A stretch of DNA of 64,000 bases, from the NCBI RefSeq assembly GCF_004339665.1, contig NZ_SMMU01000004.1:163597-227596 (forward strand), read 5' to 3'. The DNA comes from Azotobacter chroococcum. Lineage in GTDB: Bacteria; Pseudomonadota; Gammaproteobacteria; Pseudomonadales; Pseudomonadaceae. A model generated the notes under the pieces. That model had not been told where the DNA came from. It was given only the letters and a program-made list of their open reading frames with translations, and ran no database searches. This document shows positions 47,865 to 57,255 of this stretch, piece after piece. Position 1 is the first letter of the stretch. Each line of letters opens with the position of its first letter. The translations under genes were made by a program, and so were the position numbers.

Positions 47865-49190
47865 TCAGGCGGTTTTGGTCACCTTGCGGGCGGTGGAGCG
47901 GAAGTCGAACAGGCCGGCCGACGAGGTGCTCAGGTGGAACAGGCCGTAGGCCACGACCGGCAGGAAGCAGGCTCCCGTCACCATGAAGGAGGTCGCCGCA
48001 CCGAAGGCGTCGATCGCCGCGCCCTGGACCATCGGCATCAGCGCGCCGCCCAGCAGCGTCATGACCAGCCCGCCCGCGGCGAACTTCGCATCCTCGCCCA
48101 GTCCCATCAGCGCGATGCCGTAGATGGTCGGGAACATCAGCGAGAGGCAGGCGGAAACCGCCACCAGCGCCCAGACGCCGGAAAGGTCGGGGTTGAGGGC
48201 GGCATAGAAGCTCAGACCCGTGGCCGCGGCCCCGAGCAGCGCCAGCAGCATGGAGGGGCGGACATAGCCCATCGCCCAGGTCGCCACGAAGCGCGCGACG
48301 AGGAAGACGATCATGCTGTATTGCAGGTAGTAGCCGGCCTCGGTGTGGCTGGCGCCGGTGGCCTGCTGCGCGTACTGGATGGTGAAGGTCCAGGTGCAGG
48401 TCTGCGCCGCGATGTAGAAGAACAGCGCCACGACGCCCCAGCGGTAATGCGCGTTGCGCATCAGCCGCCGGAAGGTGGCGGCGAACCCGCCGTTGAGCGG
48501 TTCTACCGCTTCCTTCGCTTTCTCCTGGGCCGGCATGCGGGTCAGGGCGATGCCGATCCAGATCGCCAGCAGGACGAAGGCGAAGCCGACGTAGGGCAGC
48601 ATGACCGCCTGCAGTTCGCTGGAGCGGATGGCGAGCAGGTCCGCCTGGCTCATTGCCGCCCGCTCGGCGGAGCTGGCGGAGTGCAGGTTCGGCAGGATCA
48701 GGGTGGCCGCGAGCAGGACGCCGATGTTGGTCCCGACCGGGTTGAAGGCCTGCGCGAGGTTCAGCCGGCGGGTCGCGTTGCCTTCGGGCCCCATCGAGAT
48801 GACGAAGGGGTTCGCCGAGGTTTCCAGGATCGCCAGCCCGCCGGCCAAGGTGAACAGCGCCAGCAGGAACAGGCCGTAGGTCATCGCCAGGCTGGCGGGG
48901 TAGAAGAGCAGCGCTCCGCAGATGGCCAGGCCCAGGCCGACCAGCACGCCGGTCTTGTAGGAGTAGCGTTGGTTGATGAAGGCGGCCGGCAGGGCCAGCA
49001 GGAAATACGCCCCGTAGTAGGCGAACTGGACCAGCGAGGCCTGCAGGGTACTCATGCTGAAGACCGTGCTGAAGACCTGCACGAGCGGGTCGGTCATGGT
49101 CCCGACCACGCCCCAGGCGGCGAAGCAGCAGACCAGCAGGATGAAGGGCAGGAGCTTGTCCCGGTGTACGAATTCTCGACGTGTCGGCAT
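47865..49190 (-). CDS. FucP-type sugar:proton symporter (MFS)
   Basis: 441-residue MFS permease with about 12 membrane segments, of the L-fucose/glucose/galactose:H+ symporter family (FucP/GluP). Diagnostic segments are FILLVCCFAAWGVVGTMTDPLV, QFAYYGAYFLLALPAAF with the acid-poor loop QRYSYKTG, and the NPFVISMGPEG / NLAQAFNPVGTNIG block around TM5. GGAG is 8 bases upstream of the ATG, and the ROK-type operator AATTCA-N7-TGAATT ends 16 bases before it. Divergent from the ROK gene. The sugar is not predictable beyond a neutral hexose or polyol. Confidence 0.9.
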   Translation of the reverse strand: MPTRREFVHRDKLLPFILLVCCFAAWGVVGTMTDPLVQVFSTVFSMSTLQASLVQFAYYGAYFLLALPAAFINQRYSYKTGVLVGLGLAICGALLFYPASLAMTYGLFLLALFTLAGGLAILETSANPFVISMGPEGNATRRLNLAQAFNPVGTNIGVLLAATLILPNLHSASSAERAAMSQADLLAIRSSELQAVMLPYVGFAFVLLAIWIGIALTRMPAQEKAKEAVEPLNGGFAATFRRLMRNAHYRWGVVALFFYIAAQTCTWTFTIQYAQQATGASHTEAGYYLQYSMIVFLVARFVATWAMGYVRPSMLLALLGAAATGLSFYAALNPDLSGVWALVAVSACLSLMFPTIYGIALMGLGEDAKFAAGGLVMTLLGGALMPMVQGAAIDAFGAATSFMVTGACFLPVVAYGLFHLSTSSAGLFDFRSTARKVTKTA

Positions 49191-49205
49191 GTCTGCGTCT
49201 CCAGA

Positions 49206-49224
49206 AATTCAATTCTTGTGAATT
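49206..49224. promoter_or_regulatory. ROK operator 1 (before the FucP-type permease)
   Basis: AATTCA-ATTCTTG-TGAATT: perfect 6-bp arms, 7-base spacer, AT-rich. Located 15 bases upstream of the permease start. The same 6-7-6 architecture and arms recur at 50949-50967 before the AroE-like gene, on either side of the ROK gene. Confidence 0.78.
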
Positions 49225-49619
49225 ATTGTGTTGAAGTGCCGTTGTCCGCCCCTTCCCTGGACAGGAAATATCCGGTGGATGGCTATCGGATTGCTGGGAA
49301 AAATGCTTGCTGAAACGATTCATGTCAATGATTTTTTCATATTTGCCGAGAGTTCTGGATCAGTGGGCCATGGGCTGGGTTTCTGAAGATTTCCTGAAAA
49401 AGGCTTCCCGATCTGGTGAAATACGCCCATTTCGTCAGGGGAACGGCCAATCAGGCGGTCGTCTTCGCGGGCGCCGCGACCTCGCCATGGGGCGCATGAA
49501 TCTGGAGGGGGCGTTTTGAACTACCACGGGATTGCTGCTGTTTTGCGCAGTCAGGCGCTTGGCCGGGAAGCATCGAGGTCGAGTCGGCACTTTCCGCGAA
49601 GCTGGAGGAGGCGCGCAGA
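49225..49619. other. 395-base gap between ROK operator 1 and the ROK gene
   Basis: The first 200 bases are AT-richer than the surroundings (including a TGATTTTTTCATATTTG stretch at 49332), and short ORFs in it show no family resemblance. It must carry the ROK promoter; GGAGGAGG at 49605 is the probable ribosome binding site of the ROK gene. I see nothing else. Confidence 0.5.
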
Positions 49620-50852
49620 TTGAACGGCATGACGATCGTTCCCGAAGGGGTGGGGCATGATGGCGTGGGCGGCCTGCGCGGCTCGAATCTGCGCGGCGTG
49701 CGGGCGCACAACGAACGCCTGGTGCTGTCGCTGCTGCGCAGCCGTGGCGAGATGACCAAGGCCGAGCTCACCCGGCTGACCGGGCTCTCGGCGCAGACGG
49801 TTTCCGTGATCATGCGCGCGCTGGAGGACGATGGGCTGATCTGTCGCGGCCAGCCGCTGCGCGGCCGGATCGGCCAGCCGTCGGTGCCGCTCGGGCTGGC
49901 GCGGGAGGGGGCGTTCAGCCTCGGCCTGAAGGTCGGCCATCGCAGCCTCGACCTGGTGCTGGTGGACTTCCTCGGCGGCATCCGCTCGCGGGTGACCGAA
50001 CGCCATCACTACCCGACGCCCGACGCGGTGGTGCGTTTCGCGAACTCCGCGGTCGCCGACATTCTCAGCCAGATCGGCGCCGAAGAGCGCGCCCGGATCG
50101 CCGGACTGGGGATCGCCATGCCGTTCCAGATCTGGGACTGGTGGCGCACCCTGGGCGTTCCGGAGGAAGCGCTGATCGGCTGGCGCGAGCGCAATATCGG
50201 CGCCGAGATCGGCGCGGCGACCGGCTTTCCGGTCTACGTGCAGAACGACGCCACGGCCGCCTGCGGCGCGGAGCTGCTCTTCGGGCACGGGCGCACGCCG
50301 CGGGACTTCCTGTATTTCTATGTCGGGTATTTCATCGGTGGCGGGATCGTCCTGAACGGCAGTCTGGTGCCCGGGCGAACCGGCAATGCCGGGGCGATCG
50401 GCTCCATGCTGGTGCCGGACGGGCGGGGCGGACAGGCCGTGCTGCTCGACATCGCCTCGCTGTCGGTGCTGGAGCGGACGCTGGGCGCCGCGGACGAGGT
50501 GGCCGACCGGCTGTGGGACACACCCTCGGAATGGCATTTCCCGCAGGCCCTGGTCGAGGCCTGGGCCGACGAGGCGGCGCGCGCGATCGCCGCCGCGTCC
50601 GCGGCGGCGGCAGCGGTCTACGACTTCGAGGCCTGCCTCGTCGATGGCTGGATGCCCGTCCGCATCCGGACCTTGCTGGTGGAGAGGGTGCAGGCCCATC
50701 TGGCGGAAATCCCGGCCAGCGGCATCCGCCTGCCGCTGATCGAGGCGGGCACGATCGGTGCCCATGCCCGCTCGCTCGGCGCGGCGAGCCTGCCGCTGTC
50801 GGCCCGTTTCCTGCTCGACCTGCAGGCCTTCGCCTCCGCCGGGGCCGGCTGA
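49620..50852 (+). CDS. ROK family transcriptional repressor
   Basis: 410-residue NagC/XylR-type regulator. An N-terminal winged helix (HNERLVLSLLRSRGEMTKAEL, LSAQTVSVIMRAL) is followed by the ROK sugar-kinase-like domain with GLGIAMPFQIW, VQNDATAACGAEL and GGGIVLNGSLVPGRTGNAGAIG. The usual zinc site is missing: the position of the GH...CxCGxxGC motif reads GSMLVPDGRGGQAVLLDIAS. The TTG at 49620 is the start because a GGAGG box stands about nine bases upstream, while the ATG at 49629 is too far from it. Inference: it controls the permease and the AroE-like gene through the twin operators. Confidence 0.88.
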   Translation: MNGMTIVPEGVGHDGVGGLRGSNLRGVRAHNERLVLSLLRSRGEMTKAELTRLTGLSAQTVSVIMRALEDDGLICRGQPLRGRIGQPSVPLGLAREGAFSLGLKVGHRSLDLVLVDFLGGIRSRVTERHHYPTPDAVVRFANSAVADILSQIGAEERARIAGLGIAMPFQIWDWWRTLGVPEEALIGWRERNIGAEIGAATGFPVYVQNDATAACGAELLFGHGRTPRDFLYFYVGYFIGGGIVLNGSLVPGRTGNAGAIGSMLVPDGRGGQAVLLDIASLSVLERTLGAADEVADRLWDTPSEWHFPQALVEAWADEAARAIAAASAAAAAVYDFEACLVDGWMPVRIRTLLVERVQAHLAEIPASGIRLPLIEAGTIGAHARSLGAASLPLSARFLLDLQAFASAGAG

Positions 50853-50906
50853 CGCCCGAAGCGTCCCGCCCCCGGTAGCCCATTCCAGTCCCCTACCGCG
50901 CTGTTC

Positions 50907-50922
50907 GCACGCCCTGGCGTGC
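50907..50922 (+). terminator. Short hairpin after the ROK gene
   Basis: GCACGCC with GGCGTGC around a two-base loop, 55 bases after the ROK stop. No T run; weak call. Confidence 0.35.
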
Positions 50923-50938
50923 GCGTCGAAGGCTTGCC

Positions 50939-50967
50939 TTGGATTAATAATTCATTCATCGTGAATT
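50939..50967 (+). promoter_or_regulatory. Promoter of the AroE-like gene overlapped by ROK operator 2
   Basis: TTGGAT and TGAATT, 17 bases apart, are reasonable -35/-10 boxes. Operator 2, AATTCA-TTCATCG-TGAATT (50949-50967), fills the spacer and the -10 box, so repressor binding would block RNA polymerase. Same dyad as the operator before the permease; flanking AATA is also shared when that site is read in reverse. Confidence 0.7.
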
Positions 50968-51022
50968 AGTCGGCCGTGGCCGAATCAATCCATCAATCGA
51001 TAGACCGTTGTGGGAGTACACC

Positions 51023-51874
51023 ATGGAGCCAAACTTCCTGAGCACGCTGACCGGATCGTTCGCGATGCCGGCCGCCGAGAATCCGACGGTGGCGATGGTC
51101 GAGGCCGCCTATCGCCATCACGGACTCGACTGGCGCTACATCAACTGCGAGGTGGCGCCGCAGTTCCTCGGCGATGCCGTGCGGGGCGCCAAGGCCATGG
51201 GCTGGGCCGGCTTCAACTGCTCGATTCCGCACAAGGTCGCGGTCATCGGGCATCTCGACGGGCTCGGCCCGTCGGCCGAAATCATCGGCGCGGTCAATAC
51301 CATTGTCAGGCGTGGCGAGGCCTTCATCGGCGAAAACACCGACGGCAAGGGCTTTGTCCAGGCCATGCGCGAGGTCGTCGATCCGCGTGGCAAATCCGTC
51401 ATGATTTTCGGCGCGGGAGGCGCGGCGCGCGCGGTTAGTGTGGAACTCGCCCTGGCCGGCGCCAGCCACATCACCGTGGTCAACCGCAGTCGCGACACCG
51501 GCCAGACGCTGGTCGATCTGCTCAACGGCAAGACCCCGACCTGCGCCGAGCTGCGCCTGTGGAGCGGCACGGTGGCGGTGCCGCGCGACACCGACATCGT
51601 GATCAACGCCACCTCCATCGGCCTGTATCCGAACGTCGACCAGCGTCTCGATCTCGATCTGGATTCGCTGCATCCCGGCATGGTGGTTGCGGACGGCATC
51701 CACAACCCGCCGCGAACCCACCTGATCCGCAGCGCCGAGGCGCGCGGCTGCCGCGTGCTCGACGGGCTGGGCATGCTGGTCAATCAGGGCGTCATCGGCA
51801 TCAAGTACTGGACGGGCATCGATGTCGACGCCGCGGTGATGCGCCGGGCGCTGGAGAACATCTTTCATGCATAG
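51023..51874 (+). CDS. AroE-like dehydrogenase (shikimate dehydrogenase family, divergent)
   Basis: 283-residue NAD(P)-dependent dehydrogenase. The catalytic pair is present: Lys71 in FNCSIPHKVAV and Asp107 in ENTDGKGF; the cofactor motif is IFGAGGAARAVSVEL, with INATSIGLYPN later. The N-terminal SxS motif that binds the shikimate carboxylate in AroE (GNPIxHSLSP) is replaced by LTGSFAMPAAENPTV, so the substrate is probably different. NRSRD after the second strand suggests NADP binding. GGGAG precedes the ATG. It has its own promoter with a ROK operator. Not the housekeeping AroE; a cyclitol or quinate-like substrate is a guess. Confidence 0.85.
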   Translation: MEPNFLSTLTGSFAMPAAENPTVAMVEAAYRHHGLDWRYINCEVAPQFLGDAVRGAKAMGWAGFNCSIPHKVAVIGHLDGLGPSAEIIGAVNTIVRRGEAFIGENTDGKGFVQAMREVVDPRGKSVMIFGAGGAARAVSVELALAGASHITVVNRSRDTGQTLVDLLNGKTPTCAELRLWSGTVAVPRDTDIVINATSIGLYPNVDQRLDLDLDSLHPGMVVADGIHNPPRTHLIRSAEARGCRVLDGLGMLVNQGVIGIKYWTGIDVDAAVMRRALENIFHA

Positions 51875-51978
51875 CGCCGGCCCTCGATTCGGGAGCCCGG
51901 CTGTCTCTCCCTGAGCATCTAGGCCGCCTTCGCCGGGCAGGGGCGACGAACCTTTTGCTGCCCGGCGCGGCGAGGTCG

Positions 51979-52004
51979 AAAAAAAGCCCGGCGCAGGGCC
52001 GGGC
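51979..52004 (-). terminator. Rho-independent terminator of the dctPQM operon
   Basis: GCCCGGC stem with GCCGGGC around five bases; read on the minus strand it is followed by seven T. 29 bases after the dctM stop. Confidence 0.88.
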
Positions 52005-52032
52005 AAAGGCAAGGGTTCGGTTGTGCAGCGCT

Positions 52033-53316
52033 TCAGCTCATCCCCAGCCAGTTGGGCAGGGCCAGGGAGATCGCCGGAACGTAGGTGATGACCAGCAGGA
52101 AGCCGAGCAGCAGCAGCAGCCAGGGCATCGCGGCGTGGATCACCTGGCCGACGCTCATGCCGGTCACCGCCGAGGTGACGAACAGGTTCAGCCCCACCGG
52201 CGGGGTGATCAGGCCGATCTCCATGTTCACCACCATGACGATGCCCAGGTGGATCGGGTCGATGCCCAGCTGCACGGCGATGGGAAAGAGGATCGGCGCG
52301 AGGATCAGGATGATCGCCGAGGGTTCCATGAAGGCCCCGGCCACCAGCAGCACCAGATTCACCACCAGCAGGAAGGCCCAGGGCGACAGGCCCATGTCCA
52401 TCACCCAGGCGGTGATGGTCTGCGGGATCTGCTCGGTGGTCAGCACATGGGCGAAGAGCATGGCGTTGGCGATGATGAACATCAGCATGATCGACAGCTT
52501 GCCCGACTCCAGCAGCACCTTGGGCGCCTCGCGCAGGCGCATGTCCTTGTAGACGAACAGCGCGACGAAGCCGGCGTAGACCGCCGCCACCGCCGCCGCC
52601 TCGGTGGGGGTGAACATCCCCGAGTAGATGCCGCCGAGGATGATGAACATCAGCAGCAGGCCCCAGATCGCCTTGCGCGCGGCTGAGAGCCATTCGGCGA
52701 AGGTCGCCCGCGGCAGCGCCGGCAGGTGCTTCTTCGCCGCGACGATATAGATCGCCACCATCAGCACCACGCCGAGCAGGATGCCCGGCAGCACGCCGGC
52801 CATGAACAGCTTGCCCACCGAGCTTTCGGTGGCGGCGGCGTAGACCACCATCACCACCGAGGGCGGGATCAGGATGCCCAGGGTGCCGGCGTTGCAGACG
52901 ATCCCGGCGCCGAACGCCTGCGGATAGCCCGAGCGGACCATGCCGGCGATGGCGATCGAGCCGACCGCCGCCACCGTGGCCGGCGAGGAGCCGGACAGCG
53001 CGGCGAACAGCATGCAGGCGAGCACCGCGCCGATCGCCAGGCCGCCGCGGATGTGCCCGACGCAAGCGTTGGCGAAGTCGATCAGCCGGCGCGCCACGCC
53101 GCCGGTGGTCATGAAGGCGCCGGCGAGCAGGAAGAAGGGAATCGCCAGCAGGGTGTAGTGCTCGGAGGTCTCGAACAGCTTGATCGCCAGCGAGCGTACC
53201 GAGTCCGGGCTGAACAGCATGATGGTCAGCGAGCCGGACAGGCCCAGGGCGATGGCGATCGGCACGCCGATGAACATCAGCACGAATAGGGCGAGGAACA
53301 GGAACAGGATGGTCAT
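52033..53316 (-). CDS. dctM: TRAP transporter large permease DctM
   Basis: 427-residue membrane protein with about 12 hydrophobic segments, the ion-coupled translocation subunit of the C4-dicarboxylate TRAP system. The start MTILFLFLALFVLMFIGVPI and the segments LFAALSGSSPATVAAVGSIA and GVLPGILLGVVLM are typical of DctM. Its ATG overlaps the dctQ stop by four bases. Works with DctP and DctQ to import succinate, fumarate and malate with sodium. Confidence 0.95.
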   Translation of the reverse strand: MTILFLFLALFVLMFIGVPIAIALGLSGSLTIMLFSPDSVRSLAIKLFETSEHYTLLAIPFFLLAGAFMTTGGVARRLIDFANACVGHIRGGLAIGAVLACMLFAALSGSSPATVAAVGSIAIAGMVRSGYPQAFGAGIVCNAGTLGILIPPSVVMVVYAAATESSVGKLFMAGVLPGILLGVVLMVAIYIVAAKKHLPALPRATFAEWLSAARKAIWGLLLMFIILGGIYSGMFTPTEAAAVAAVYAGFVALFVYKDMRLREAPKVLLESGKLSIMLMFIIANAMLFAHVLTTEQIPQTITAWVMDMGLSPWAFLLVVNLVLLVAGAFMEPSAIILILAPILFPIAVQLGIDPIHLGIVMVVNMEIGLITPPVGLNLFVTSAVTGMSVGQVIHAAMPWLLLLLGFLLVITYVPAISLALPNWLGMS

Positions 53317-53945
53317 TTGCGCAGTTCCTCGTGGTCGGTCAGCTTGGCCACCTCGGCGGCTTCGTCGGCCAGGCCCAGGCCGGTCTGCTCATTGCGCAGG
53401 ATGCGCACGAAGATCTCGGCGAAGCGGACGAACACCAGCGCGAAGCCGAGCGGCACGATCAGGCCGATGTGCCACTGCTGGACGCCGAAGTGGCCGAGGT
53501 CCTCGGCGCCGATGGCGGCGTCGAACAGGGTCTTGACCCACTCGAAGCTGGCCACGCCGAGCAGGCCGGCATAGGCCAGGCAGGCGACGCAGCCGATCAG
53601 GCCGATGATGCGCTGCACCGGCTTGCTGGCCAGCTTGACCAGCGCGTCGACGCCGATGTGGCCGGCGGTGCGCACGCCGTAGGACAGGCCGAAGAAGATC
53701 AGCCAGGCGAACAGCGCCTTGGTCAGGGCGTTGCTCCAGGTCATCGCCTGGGCCCACTCGAGGATCGGGTCGCCGAGGGCGTAGAAGAAGTCGCTGGCGA
53801 ACGCGAAGCGGTCGCCCAGGGCATAGAAGAAGGCGTAGAGGTTGTTGAGCATGACGTAGACGAACGTCACCAGGGTCATGGCCGCCAGCAGGAAGGCGAT
53901 GAATCCTTCCTCGAAGTGGTCCCAGACCTGACGCAGGGCATGCAT
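53313..53945 (-). CDS. dctQ: TRAP transporter small permease DctQ
   Basis: 210-residue four-TM protein pairing with DctM. The first helix region FEEGFIAFLLAAMTLVTFVYVMLNN and the second half with FLIFFGLSYGVRTAGHIGVD-type sequence are characteristic, as is the central VDALVKLASKPVQRIIGLIG. Somewhat longer than minimal DctQ because of an insert around residues 40-75. Between dctP and dctM, with a 90-base gap from dctP. Confidence 0.93.
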   Translation of the reverse strand: MHALRQVWDHFEEGFIAFLLAAMTLVTFVYVMLNNLYAFFYALGDRFAFASDFFYALGDPILEWAQAMTWSNALTKALFAWLIFFGLSYGVRTAGHIGVDALVKLASKPVQRIIGLIGCVACLAYAGLLGVASFEWVKTLFDAAIGAEDLGHFGVQQWHIGLIVPLGFALVFVRFAEIFVRILRNEQTGLGLADEAAEVAKLTDHEELRK

Positions 53946-54035
53946 GGCAGGTGTCTCCGGTAGGGCGAAGAGGCAGGCCCCGTGGCGGGTCGCGGCGCTA
54001 CGGCCGGCCCGCCCGGCGGGGCTGTCCGCGGCAGG

Positions 54036-55343
<1,308 letters not shown>

Positions 55344-55727
55344 TCAGTCGTGGTGGTGCTTGTGCTTCTTGTCACCGATGCCGTTGGCGATGGCGCCGCC
55401 GGCCGCGCCGCCCAGGCCGGCGCCGATGGCGGCGCCGGTGCTGCCGCCGAGCTTGTTGCCGAGCAGCGAGCCGCCCGCGGCGCCGAGACCGCCGCCCAGG
55501 GCCGCCTTGGTCTTCTTGCCGCTCTTGGCGGCGACGGCGCCACCGGCCGCGCCACCCAGGCCGGCACCGACCGCCGCCCCGGTGCTGCCGCCGATGCTCT
55601 GACCGAGCACGTTGCCCAGGGCGCCGCCGACGCCGCCGCCGATGGCGGTCTGGGTGGTTCCTTCGCCGGCCAGGGCGCCGTGGGCGCACAGCAGACTCAG
55701 GGTCAGGATGGAAAGCGTTTTACGCAT
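55344..55727 (-). CDS. Glycine-zipper outer-membrane-type protein with His-rich tail
   Basis: 127-residue exported protein. The Sec signal peptide MRKTLSILTLSLLCAHGALA is followed by two glycine-zipper segments (GGSTGAAVGAGLGGAAGGA and GGSTGAAIGAGLGGAAGGA, nearly identical) separated by a basic KSGKKTKA stretch, and it ends KKHKHHHD. Glycine-zipper domains form membrane-embedded helix packs. The His-rich tail could bind metal. AGAGG at 8 bases supports the start. Placed between dctD and dctP, but with its own terminator, so its link to dicarboxylate transport is uncertain. Confidence 0.82.
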   Translation of the reverse strand: MRKTLSILTLSLLCAHGALAGEGTTQTAIGGGVGGALGNVLGQSIGGSTGAAVGAGLGGAAGGAVAAKSGKKTKAALGGGLGAAGGSLLGNKLGGSTGAAIGAGLGGAAGGAIANGIGDKKHKHHHD

Positions 55728-55872
55728 GTTGCGAACCTCTGGTTCAGGAAAAAGGCAACGCATTGTGGCGGGCGACCCGCTGCCCGGCAAACCCCCGGAC
55801 TGCCGCCTGTCTGCCAGTTGAGACATGCTTCAAGGGCGAAGCCGGCCGCGGCCGGCGGCGGCGGGCCGCCGC

Positions 55873-57255
55873 TCAGGCGGCATCGTCCGGCGGGTTTCCG
55901 CCGTCGGCGAAGTTCAGGCCGTGCTTGCGCAGCTTGTCGTGGAGGGTCTTGCGCGGCACGCCGAGGGCCTCAGCCAGGCTGCGCAGCGAGCCGTGCGGGC
56001 GGCTCAGCTCGGTGGCGATCAGCGCGCGCTCGAAGGCTTCCACCTGCTCGGTGAGCGAGCCGCCGCCGGGCAGCGCGGGCGGCATCTGGCCGCCCGGCGC
56101 CGGGCCGAGGCCGAGTTCCAGGCCGAGGGCGAAGCGCTCGGCGGCGTTCTGCAGCTCGCGCACGTTGCCCGGCCAGGGGTGCAGCATCAGCTGGGCGCGC
56201 TGCTCCGGCTGCAGGCTGCGCGGCGGCAGGCCGTGGCGGGTGGCGGCGGCGTCGGCGTAGTGCTGGAACAGCAGCAGGATGTCCTCGCCGCGCTCGCGCA
56301 GCGGCGGGATGCGCAGCGGCGCGACGTTCAGCCGGTAGTAGAGGTCGGCGCGGAAGCGGCCCTGGTCGGCGGCCTGGCGCAGGTCCTCCTTGGTCGCCGC
56401 GACGACGCGGATGTCCAGCGGGATCAGCTGGTTCGAGCCGACCCGCTCGACCGTCCGCTCCTGCAACAGGCGCAGCAGCTTGACCTGCACGTCGAGGCTC
56501 ATGCTCTCGATCTCGTCGAGGAACAGGGTGCCGCCGTTGGCGAACTCGAACTTGCCGATGCGGCGCTTCTGCGCGCCGGTGAAGGCGCCGGCCTCATGGC
56601 CGAACAGCTCGCTCTCCACCACCGACTCGGCCAGGGCGCCGGCGTTGATCGCCACGAAGGGGCCGGCGCGGCGGTTCGACAGGTCGTGCAGGGCGCGCGC
56701 CACCACCTCCTTGCCGCTGCCGGTCTCGCCGAGGATCAGCACGTCGGCGCTGGTCGCCGCCAGCGCGCCGATCTGCTCGCGCAGGCGGGCGATGGCCGGC
56801 GACTGGCCGAGCAGGCGGGCGGACAGTTCCTGGCGGTCGGCCAGCGCCAGGCGCAGGCTGCGGTTGTCCAGCACCAGGCGGCGCAGGTCGAGGGCGCGGC
56901 GCACGCTGTCGAGCAGGTCCTCGCTGGCGAAGGGCTTTTCCAGGAAGTCGTAGGCGCCGGCGCGCATCGCCTGCACCGCCAGCGGCACGTCGCCGTGGCC
57001 GGTGATCAAGAGCACCGGCAGCTCGGCGTCGAGCGCCTTGAGCTGGCCGAGCAGCTCCAGGCCGTCGATGCCGGGCATGCGGATGTCGCTGACCACCACG
57101 CCCGGCCAGTCGCGGTCGAGGCGCTCGGCGAGGCCGCGGGCGTCGGCCAGGGCGCAGACCTTGAGGCCGGCCAGGTCGAGGGTCTGGCTGAGCGCCTGGC
57201 GCAGGTGCGGGTCGTCGTCGATCAGCAGCACCTGGGTCGTGGCATCGACGGTCAT
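55873..57255 (-). CDS. dctD: DctD, sigma-54-dependent response regulator
   Basis: 460-residue NtrC-family activator. The receiver has Asp57 in VVVSDIRMPG. The AAA+ domain contains GETGSGKE (Walker A), GAFTGA (sigma-54 contact) and FLDEIESMSLDVQVK. A C-terminal Fis-type helix-turn-helix, LAEALGVPRKTLHDKL, completes it. Phosphorylated by DctB, it activates dctP in other Pseudomonas and rhizobia, and a matching promoter and enhancer sites lie between it and dctP. The start overlaps the dctB stop by four bases. Confidence 0.95.
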   Translation of the reverse strand: MTVDATTQVLLIDDDPHLRQALSQTLDLAGLKVCALADARGLAERLDRDWPGVVVSDIRMPGIDGLELLGQLKALDAELPVLLITGHGDVPLAVQAMRAGAYDFLEKPFASEDLLDSVRRALDLRRLVLDNRSLRLALADRQELSARLLGQSPAIARLREQIGALAATSADVLILGETGSGKEVVARALHDLSNRRAGPFVAINAGALAESVVESELFGHEAGAFTGAQKRRIGKFEFANGGTLFLDEIESMSLDVQVKLLRLLQERTVERVGSNQLIPLDIRVVAATKEDLRQAADQGRFRADLYYRLNVAPLRIPPLRERGEDILLLFQHYADAAATRHGLPPRSLQPEQRAQLMLHPWPGNVRELQNAAERFALGLELGLGPAPGGQMPPALPGGGSLTEQVEAFERALIATELSRPHGSLRSLAEALGVPRKTLHDKLRKHGLNFADGGNPPDDAA

